Both the position numbers and the translations under genes were made by a program. Below the pieces are notes generated by a model, which searched no databases, was not told where the DNA came from, and worked only from the letters and a program-made list of their open reading frames with translations. From Phoronis ovalis (Eukaryota > Phoronida > Phoronidae), in assembly GCA_028565635.1 (NCBI GenBank), contig JAOXYB010064057.1:1-10401 (forward strand): DNA of 10,401 nt, given 5' to 3'. This document shows, one piece after another, positions 1 to 8,500 of the stretch. Numbering within the stretch: the first letter of the stretch is position 1; every line of letters starts with the position of its first letter.

Positions 1-339
1 TCATGTCTGGTATGTACGCATGAATCGTTTCAGTTGGTATGATATAATATAATATTATGCATCTGTCCAAAATTAAAGTTAAGTTTTAAATAAGTTATAT
101 AATTTATATTTATACAGTTAGCATGGCATTATATAATATAATATTATGCATCTGTCCAAAATATATCCAAGTTATATAATTTATATATGTTTGTATAAGT
201 ATATTATATAATGCCATGCTAACTGTATAAATATAAATTATATAACTTATTTAAAACTTAACTTTAATTTTGGACAGATGCATAATATTATATTATATCA
301 TACCAACTGAAACGATTCATGCGTACATACCAGACATGA
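1..339. repeat. Long perfect inverted repeat (foldback element, possible MITE)
   Basis: Bases 1-140 are the reverse complement of 200-339: position i pairs with 340-i with no mismatch that I could find, out to 140/200. The 59-base spacer is 141-199. The arms are extremely AT-rich near the centre and more mixed at the outer ends, which read TCATGTCTGGTATG and its complement. The left arm starts exactly at the window edge, so the element may extend further left and I cannot see a target-site duplication. Foldback elements and MITEs with long terminal inverted repeats look like this. A recent inverted duplication or an assembly artefact is also possible. There is no coding capacity. The near-identity of the arms implies a young structure or one kept uniform by gene conversion. 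Confidence 0.9.
42..186. repeat. Internal duplicated unit within the foldback element
   Basis: A 32-base block at 42-73, containing TGCATCTGTCC, is repeated identically at 131-162. It is followed in both copies by a shared 18-base AT-rich block at 92-109 and 169-186. The second copy lacks most of the sequence between the two blocks. The same unit occurs a third time, inverted, at 231-298. The spacer of the foldback is therefore largely a shortened copy of arm sequence rather than unique DNA. Confidence 0.8.
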
Positions 340-1091
340 TATGAACAGTTATTATTAGCTAAAAAAGGGAATTTCTTTAATGTAAACAATATTGAAACAT
401 TACCACGTGAAAGACGAAAACAATGCTGTATATCCTATAGATAGGATAAACAGCAAAAATTGCCTAAAACACTGTTTCTCTACATAAGATGTGCAATATT
501 TTGCAAATCAAGTTAACTTTTAAGTTTGAATTCTTATGAAAAGATCATCTTTCATACAAGGGGTCGGCAACAGAATGATCAACTTATCAAGTCGATTTTG
601 AACGTATCGTTCTTTAAAGGTGGTACGAAGTTGTGCGAAATATTTAATAACATCGGTTGAGATTTATGAAAACAGCACAAGCAAGATTTAAGATTTGTAA
701 ATCAAACTAATTTTAATTAATAATCATACAACATATATAGTACAAGTCAAACTGGCTGAACTTTGAACATCAGGGAAGACAGCTTTTTAGCTGACTCCGA
801 AGCCAGAAAACACGGTGTTCCTAGGGTATGTTGGCGAGTTTGTCCAAAAGATGAAACATGAAAAGGTTTAACTGGGGTTTACTATGGGGTGATCTAGTTT
901 AAGCATGCGCACCCGTATTGTTCAAAGGCTACTGACCTGAGTTCGGTCAGAGTGGACCGATGACCTTAAGACAATGCTTAAGATAATTAAGAGTTTTAGT
1001 ATGCACACTTGTCCGTTGACTCTGGTTGTTACCTAATTATTTATAACATAAACTGATATCACAAGGCATTGTAAAAAATAAATTGTACCTC
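340..1091. other. Non-coding stretch, no gene recognised
   Basis: No convincing reading frame, RNA gene or splice-bounded coding segment is visible here. It contains small inverted repeats: an imperfect palindrome at 425-454, a 5-bp stem at 780-793 (CAGCT/AGCTG), and a 6-bp stem at 932-950 (CTGACC/GGTCAG, 7-base loop). It is best read as intergenic DNA upstream of the patched-family gene. Confidence 0.6.
425..454. repeat. Imperfect 30-bp palindrome
   Basis: GCTGT (425-429) pairs with ACAGC (450-454), and TATCCTAT (431-438) pairs with ATAGGATA (441-448). There is one A/A mismatch (430/449) and a 2-base centre. It could form a cruciform or bind a dimeric protein. Function is unknown, and in AT-rich DNA it may be incidental. 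Confidence 0.7.
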
Positions 1092-1341
1092 ATGACAATA
1101 AATGTTTTGATAAACAGGACATTTAAATTCGACAGTATGACAATAAATGTTTTGATAAACGGGATATTTGACTATTGTATGGTAACCATGGTAAATAGTT
1201 AAAGTAATATAAAAAATGTTAACGAAAGTAATTTTATTATGCTGGTTAAGCTCTATATTCCCGCTGGCTATTGGGCAATACAGTTTTCACAATAGACTTA
1301 AAACTGAAGACATAACAGTCACAATAAAATTTTTGATAAAC
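1092..1341. repeat. Direct repeat, two tandem copies plus a distant degenerate copy
   Basis: An identical 24-base block containing ACAATAAATGTTTTGATAAA lies at 1092-1115 and 1137-1160, a 45-base period. The next 9 bases are also similar. A third copy at 1321-1341 matches the core 21 bases with two differences and is preceded by a similar 'acagt' context. It looks like remains of a minisatellite or a small dispersed element, and no coding function is implied. Confidence 0.75.
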
Positions 1342-1821
1342 ATGATGTCTAGCTACACAAATATTTTTTTTAATTTTTTTTTATTTGTTAAATCTTATAA
1401 TTATATATACCACAGTAAACTTCAGTATTATCATTATAACTTCCTTTCTTAAACTCTGGTAGTGTGATGGCTGAACTGGTGCTCGTAATCATGAAGAAAG
1501 TGGATACTGACCGTACGCTCCTTTGAACATCGACAACGTTTATATCATGATATTGTTTAACGCTATGCTTTATGTAGTGTTTACACAAATATTCTATTTT
1601 ATCATGAGAGAGTATACAGCGGGAAACAGTACGTTGCATTTCGATTCGTTTTCCAGAAGTCTATTAAGGCGGGAATATGTTTCTGTTTCGTGCCGTTACT
1701 CCAACTTTATAAACTAGAACTATTGCCCTTGATTCAACCATAAGATAATTATAAGATTGACCAATCAATTCAAATACTGCAAAGTGACCTATTTTTTTAC
1801 CATTCAATTACTATTGTTATT
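1342..1821. other. Non-coding stretch upstream of the candidate promoter
   Basis: Short open frames exist on both strands, but none resembles a known protein or is bounded by good splice sites. It includes T-rich tracts near 1366-1384. It is probably 5' flanking sequence of the patched-family gene. Confidence 0.45.
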
Positions 1822-1829
1822 TATAAATA
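1822..1829 (+). promoter_or_regulatory. Candidate TATA box (TATAAATA)
   Basis: TATAAATA matches the animal TATA consensus. It lies about 290 bases before a consensus splice donor (AAG|GTAAGT, 2115), so transcription starting near 1850 would give a plausible non-coding first exon ending at 2114. Such strings are common by chance in AT-rich DNA and no initiator or downstream element is clear. This is a hypothesis. Confidence 0.25.
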
Positions 1830-1851
1830 AGAATATGATATGTGCGGACTA

Positions 1852-2114
1852 TTGTGAATAAAGTATTCATGTTGTGGCAAACCGGACCTATTCATTTTGG
1901 ATGATATTAGCCCGGATATTAGCCCGGATATTAGCCTTAAATCAACATAACACAGTTGATTCGATTTCTCTGGTGAATAATAAAATATCACTTCTTTTCT
2001 GTGGACTCTTGCTGGAAACAAACCAGTACTGATAGCGCTTGGAATACTCGTAGAATGATATCGAAGAGAAATCCCATGGCTGCTTTGTGACGGAGACGGA
2101 ATATATTCAAAAAG
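1852..2114 (+). other. Candidate non-coding first exon (5' UTR) of the patched-family gene
   Basis: The right boundary is a perfect donor, AAG|GTAAGT, with GT at 2115-2116. The left boundary is only guessed from the TATA-like box at 1822. The stretch contains short upstream open frames, for example ATGGCTGCTTTGTGA starting near 2076. It would splice to the pyrimidine-rich acceptor ending at 4474, giving an intron of 2360 bases. An alternative upstream exon could end at 4243, where CAG|GTATGT is also a good donor. The two models are not mutually exclusive. Confidence 0.3.
1903..1936. repeat. 12-bp tandem repeat, 2.8 copies
   Basis: The unit GATATTAGCCCG occurs at 1903-1914 and 1915-1926, with a partial copy at 1927-1936. 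It is perfect within the array. If the TATA-based model holds, it sits inside the 5' UTR exon. Confidence 0.9.
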
Positions 2115-4474
2115 GTAAGTTATATGTCTAGGTTATTTGAAATGTGTTAGCTACTCGGGGATAACTAATATTTTACATGCATTGTGTATATAAGAACATA
2201 TGGCTTATATCTTCACCTTTCAGTTTGAAGGTAAAAAAAAGAGAAAAATGCAGAAAACAAAATAGTAAAACGAACCTCTAATCCTAGTTCAAAATTTTAA
2301 TATCATTTTCTGTGATCGATAAATAGGTGTGGCATTTTGTGGTTTTGGTATAAATATGAGTCTATTTTTTAGTGTTTCCTAGGTATAAACACGGTAAGAA
2401 TTGTTGGCGAAGTTGCTTAGCAGGTTCCCACCTAAATTATAACCAATTATCTACCCCCTGGATAAAATACCTGCTTGAACAGTAACCGAGAGTGGCTAGA
2501 GATGTGACTGAGGCTATCTAACCACATACGTAAAACTTTTGTTGAGCGGGAGGCGTATATTTGATCAGCAGTGAGGAGTAAAATATGAGGTTTTTGTTCG
2601 GAATACTTCATACATCAACAGCATCTTACAGGGGACAGGGATACGTACCCTAGCCTCCGATGTGTTACTGTAAGTTATCAGGCATCCCGGATATGGTTAT
2701 ACTGGTTTCGTCAAGAAACATAATACTCACTTATTTACCAACATCAAACATATTATAATTATTATAATAATAATAATAGTTATTGATCATGATTCCTACT
2801 GGGACTGGCAAAATTGCACGCATATCAACATAGTTGCAATAATATCATTTTTTTAAAAATACATTACAATCAATATGTTACAATTGATGTTATACAACCT
2901 TAACTTAAAATCCGCATCTGTAGTATCTGTATTTTCGATTTGAACTGCCAAGATGAAATATATTGCTCTTACAATGTTCAAGCAAATATTTTAATATATA
3001 ATTAGAACAAAAACAGTTATGGTGTTTGGCGTACTTCGATATGATGGATTAGTAAGATGTAAAATGGACATTTATCCCTTTTATTATACCCTCAATGCAG
3101 AAATGACCCTTCCTTAGATGTACCGGTTTATTTTAAAAATAACTTAGCTGGATAGGTTTCATCAATACTATTTTTCAAAATACAAATTGTTTTAGGTTGG
3201 AAACTACCCTATATATGATTAATTGTAGTGCTGTATAAGGTGATTCATCCGGGTATTTTAAAGGCGAATTAAGGACACCATTTTCTTTAACGTGATCAAC
3301 CTGAACCTGAATTAGGTCCGGGTTCAGCTCCTTTGTTATATAACATTTTTGGAGCCCGGGGCACTTCTGTAAGTGGTGGGTACATATGCGCGAACATGTT
3401 TTAAAAAACAACCTAAATGCGTATATCGAACGCTAACCGTAACCTACTATAAAGCACCCCTTTGGAAGACTTGCAGGTTTAAAAAGTGAAATTTAATAGA
3501 CCATCATTCTGTAAAAATCATCAGATATTAGTAAACATATTGCTGCGCTGGCTAAGCCACTTGATTTTTAGCATCTGAAAATATATCTCTTTTCAATATG
3601 CATCTGTATATCTGAGACCGAAAACACACACTTTGGAAGATCTACATCCCTATACATCTTTCAGTTTGCAACCTCGTGGTATTATGGTGTTTCCGTTTAG
3701 TTATCAATAAATCAAAAAGAAGGCCGAATGCGCGACTATACTAAGACGTCTTCTAAACGCCTCCTTTCCATGACAGTTCACAGAAATAATTAACGTTAAC
3801 GGTGCCGTTTGCTTACTACATCGTTTTTTGAGATCCCATAATAAATGCGGTTGCTAAACGTCCATTGTTTATCGAAAAACCTGAAGTGTACACAAATTTG
3901 ACTCCTTGATCCGTTATAATATACCTACAAAAATTTAAAAATGACATTTTTCATAATATTTCCGTCAGTTGGTTGTTGTATTTTCTATTAAATGGAAATA
4001 ATGTACAAAAACAACTTTACAAACTTAACCATTCAATGCAAAATCAGGTGTGCGGAACAATTCCCGCTCGAATGGCCAAGAAATTAAATACGAAATTTGA
4101 TAGTAACAATATTTAATCGAAAAGGTACGTTCGCAAAAAAAAAAACAATTCAGAATATTCAAATTCTTTAATATACTTCAAAAGGTAGCAAAACAAAAGC
4201 CCATTGTTCAAGAAATATAAAAGTTTAACAGATGAGACTGCAGGTATGTAAGTGTCCAGGAATATGAGATTGTGCTAGAAGTTTTTATTATCGTATGAAC
4301 TTAAAATCTTTTGAAAAAAATGTTCCATTTAGATAATATTATTGATCCAAAATGTTAGCGCCAAAAATGAATATGTGGAATATTTGTAAGCACAAAGCCT
4401 TTACAACATAACTTTAAATTTTAAGACTAAATGAATGCGAAAACTATAAAAATATACTTTTTTATATTTTCCAG
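2115..4474 (+). other. Probable 5' UTR intron or flanking DNA, no gene recognised
   Basis: A long AT-rich stretch without a credible coding region. It ends in a strong 3' splice site: a T-rich tract followed by TTTTCCAG, with AG at 4473-4474. It also contains a simple (ATA/ATT)n tract around 2751-2778, a weak donor-like site at 2670 (ACT|GTAAGT), and the better donor at 4244 (CAG|GTATGT). The open frame on the minus strand around 3175-3411 does not resemble any protein I recognise. Confidence 0.45.
2751..2778. repeat. AT-rich simple repeat (TATTATAAT / ATAATA)
   Basis: This is a run of short ATA/ATT trinucleotide-like units forming a self-complementary low-complexity tract. It is typical background microsatellite sequence. 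Confidence 0.6.
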
Positions 4475-4514
4475 AAAAAAGTTGTAAACCTCTGACAAGT
4501 GCATACAGTTAACC

Positions 4515-5556
4515 ATGGTTCGAACTAATTGTATAGAAAAGCTGCTCAGTGCTGCGTTCTACCGTTATGGGAAATTCATTGCACGCCACCCCATGTGGTT
4601 CTTGATTATACCAGTACTCATCGCTGGGGGTCTAGGATCTGGAATGATATTCCTAAAATTTAATAAAGATGTTGAATATCTTTTTACACCACTAAACGGA
4701 CCAGCAAAAGAAGAAAGACAAATAATTCAAACTTTATTTCCAGTAAATGACACTGGTGAATTTCAATTGAATCGATTGTCGACTTTGGGGTATTATGCTA
4801 GACTGATAATTTCAAGTTCAGACGGTGGCTCAATTTTAAGAGAAAATATTTTAGAAAATGTAATATCTTTAGACGAACTCATCACAAAAATGACTTTGAG
4901 GGTCGATTCTACTGATATTAAATACAGCGATGTTTGCGCAAAATGGAACAACGAGTGTGCGGATTTGAATATTATTCTTGCTTTGATTAACAGGAATGCT
5001 TCACGCATAGTAGATTTTAAATTAAAATATCCAGAGTATGAAATGACGATTAGCGGACTTCCTCCTTTACCACCTATTACGGTACCAGGAATTCCTTTAG
5101 AAAGAAATATGACGGCTTTCCTTGGCGCTCATCTAGGTGGTGTGACTACTAATGAAGTAAACGAAGTCTTATCGGCTTCAGCAATGCAAATGTTCTATTA
5201 CCTTGACTCAGCAGATGAAACCACCGCAAAGCTTTGGGAAAATGAAATTCTGACCAAGATTTCTAAATTAACGTTTCCGAATATACATTTTACATATTAC
5301 GTTTCACAGACATTGGAAACGGAACTGGACACAGCAACAAATGGCATTGTTTCATTTTTTAGTATTACCTTTACCATCATGATAACTTTTTCTATATTTG
5401 CTTGCGTGATGCTGGATTGGGTTTTAACTAAACCGTGGCTAGGTCAACTTGGTGTTATTTCTGCAGGTTTAGCCGTTGTGTCTTCCATAGGTTTATTGCT
5501 TTATATTGGAGTAGACTTCATAAGCATTGTTGCTACGACGCCATTTTTGATCCTTG
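4515..5556 (+). CDS. Coding exon 1: TM1, extracellular loop 1, TM2-TM3 and start of TM4
   Basis: This exon encodes residues 1-347 plus the first base of codon 348. It begins with a short cytoplasmic segment and HPMWFLIIPVL as TM1. Loop 1 carries a C141/C147 pair (YSDVC...NEC), probably a disulfide, sequons at N78, N161 and N198, and the proline-rich GLPPLPPITVPGIP (181-194) before the second half of the loop. TM2 starts near 277, TM3 near 308 and TM4 near 334. The donor CTTG|GTAAGT at 5557 is strong. The open frame continues 18 codons into the intron to a stop at 5613-5615, so an unspliced transcript would still look like a 366-codon gene; the true exon ends at 5556. The transcribed exon probably begins at 4475, after the acceptor ending at 4474. 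Confidence 0.92.
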
Positions 5557-8500
5557 GTAAGTTATTTATGAAACTAAAACATGTATTAAAAAAGATCATT
5601 GGGTCTCTTCATTAATTTCTTCAGAACCTGGGTTTTAAGAAAGCTTTCCAAAAAAGAGCTCTTATTCTAGGGAAGAATTTTGGAATAGGTAATCAGGTGA
5701 CAGACAAGAAAAGTAGATATTTGTTATATTCAAGCTGAAGTTAACACTTTTTCAACATATTTATCGCCTTTGATTACATGTATGTTATGTTTTCGTTAAC
5801 ATAATTATTGAAAAATGGACACATATAGATTTTGACGCCACGCTCGTGGACATTCTGTCAGCTAGTGTTAGACTGCATTTATCCTTATTTTTTCAGCTAT
5901 TGGAGTTGACGACATGTTTGTAATGTTAGCAGCATGGCGACAATCAGATCCTCGTCTGTCAGTTGAAAACCGTATGGGACAGACATTTAGTGAGGCGGCA
6001 GTTTCTATCACAATCACGACTATTACCGATGCTTTAGCGTTCGGCATCGGAGCCATTACATTTTACCCATCAGTAAGGATATTTTGTTTATATACTGGAG
6101 TGGCAGTTTTATTTGACTTTGCGTATCAAATCACTTTCTTTGGAGCATGCATGGTGCTTATTGGGAAACGAGAAGAACAAAATCGACACGCTGGAAGTTG
6201 TTGCAGGGTTTTATCTAAGGCAGAATCAGGTTAGAGATAACATTTGTCATTCTTCCATACAAAATGTAAAAATAAACAATAATTAATTATACCAGGTTTA
6301 TAAGTCCTAGGTAAAAGTCAGAGTTGCATTCAGTCATAAATACACCAGGCTTTTAAGTCACCATATTAAACTCCAAGAGTGTGCGGATGCACAAATTTTG
6401 TAGCAAGAGGGCATGTTTTAATTATAATTGCTGTCAGTTAAATATATCTAATCAAAAGTTTAACAACACACGATATTTTATAGTATTACGCTTCGTTGTT
6501 GTAGTGAGAAAACATAAAAAAATAACGAATTCGAAGCATAACACAATAAATGACTTTCCAAGGATTGACCATTTTTCATTGATACTTTAACAATGAATTA
6601 AAACATAATTACAATTTTTGGTAGGGCTAATCATCCTGCATACACTATTTTATTATTTTTATAATATATTTTTCATAACATTTTTATAATACGTTTTAAG
6701 ATATTTCTTAATATTTTAATATTTAATACTTATTTTTTAATACCTCTGTTCATGTGTCTCTATAAGTTGACCTAGTATTTTCACCATTATCTAGCCACTG
6801 AATATTTGTACCACAAATTATAAAATTAGGTTTTATCCTGAATTAATAATTATTTAAACATGTTTTGCAAAGCTATTGATTTCACGTCCATTTTAAAGAT
6901 GCATGAGGGTATCTTTAAACCAGAATAAATAAATCCAGTCCCTGCTATTTAAACATAAGTATGTAATTATGGCATTTTAAAAATTGGAATGCAGGTATAT
7001 GCCCACGTAATGATTCATACATATGAACCATTTCATTATTTCGACCATAATCATTTTCATATCGCTTACTGTAAGAGCTCGGTAACAGAATATTCAGAAA
7101 TATATAGTTGATAAGAGAGTATATTGCTGTACATGATGTTTACAATTTTTGTTTTTCCAGTCTACAAATCAGTTGCCTACAAAGTCTGTTGTGCGGGAGG
7201 TTACTGGTTTCGTTCACCAAATGAAGAAAAACCAAATCGGCCGCCAACGGATGACGAGATTGAAAACAAACATGCAGTTATGATATTTTTCAAGAAGTAT
7301 TACGGTCCATTTTTAATGAAACTTCCAGTTAAAATAACTGTGATTAGTATGTTTCTTGGATACATTGGTGTAGCTATATGGGGATGTACACGATTGAATG
7401 AAGGTCTTCAATTACGTCATCTAGCAGAAGATGAATCATATGCGGCAGATTACTATAACATTGAAGACAAATATTTCAAAACATTTGGACCACCAGTAGC
7501 AATAGTATTTCGAGAGCAAATGGAGTACTCGAGTGACGCAATTTTAACTAACATAAACACAATTATAAATGATCTTGGTGCCACAGGGTATTTTTATGGC
7601 CAAGATTACAAGGTGTCATGGATTCATAGCTACCAACAATACTTGAAGGATCATGAAATTGTTGTTGACAAAGATAATTTCACTAAAGTTTTAGTTGACA
7701 AATTTTTAAACGAGCCCGCTTTTGAGTCTTTTCAAGTGGATCTGAAATTTGACGATTCAAAAGAAAACATTTTGTCCTCGCGGATAATTGTACAGTCTAA
7801 AGACACGCATAATTCTACAAGAGAAAAAAATATGATGGTAACAGCCAGAAACATGGCAAGTTCATCCAAGTTTAATATAACCGTGTATCATCCTGCCTTT
7901 ATTTTCTTCGACCAGTACGTTACTATTCTCGGTAACACATTGCAAAATGTTGGAATTGCTACTGGTTGTATGCTTGTTGTCGCATTGTTTTTGATTCCTA
8001 ATCCTGTAGTGTCCATTTGGGTTCTTCTGTCTATTGCTTCTATTTGTGCGGGTGTCATAGGGTTTATGACATTATGGGACGTCGATTTAGATTCAGTCGC
8101 TATGATTAATGTCATTATGTGTATTGGATTTTGTGTAGATTTCTCTGCGCACATTGCTTATGCTTATACTATAGCAGATGATGCTGATCCAAATGACAGG
8201 GTGTGTAGCGCTCTTGGCTTCTTGGGATTACCTATACTGCAAGGTGCTATCTCTACATTAGCTGGCGTTGCAGTTCTTGCTGCTGCCAAAGCCTATATCT
8301 TTAGAACCTTTTTCAAAATAATGTTTTTGGTAATCGTGTTCGGTGCTCTGCATGGACTTGTTCTTTTACCAGTACTAATGGCTATAACAGGTCGCACACG
8401 CAAGACAAATCCAAAACAAAGCCACCGGGCGCTATCAAGACCGAAATACGTGGAGCCGCTGCCTCGTGCTCCCTTACAAGGTATATCACCAAATTTTCCG

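Noticed and set aside
932-982. Hairpin and repeated CTTAAG suggestive of a tRNA-like or SINE structure
   Set aside because: There is no A-box/B-box pair or cloverleaf; the stems are only 5-6 bp.
1388-1639. Minus-strand open frame of 83 codons
   Set aside because: It has no recognisable domain and its end runs into AT-rich low-complexity DNA. No splice or promoter support is visible.
1821-2021. Minus-strand open frame with a LISGLISGLIS repeat
   Set aside because: The amino-acid repeat is simply the 12-bp tandem DNA repeat translated; there is no other coding evidence.
2622-2669. Possible small exon between an AG and ACT|GTAAGT
   Set aside because: There is no polypyrimidine tract before the AG and no support for coding or UTR use beyond the donor-like string.
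3175-3411. Minus-strand open frame of 78 codons, possible transposon fragment
   Set aside because: The protein (with KCPGLQKCYITKELNP) is not recognisable to me, and the size is within chance for AT-rich DNA with locally higher GC.
4793-5008. Minus-strand open frame
   Set aside because: It lies wholly inside coding exon 1 on the opposite strand and has no recognisable protein features.
5868-6056. Minus-strand open frame
   Set aside because: It overlaps the intron 1 acceptor and exon 2 antisense; the sense strand encodes the conserved GVDDMF region.
6381-6590. Open frame inside intron 2
   Set aside because: It sits between well-supported exons and has low-complexity, K/N-rich content.
7888-8154. 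Minus-strand open frame of 88 codons
   Set aside because: It is antisense to TM8-TM10 of the patched-family gene and is a reading-frame shadow.
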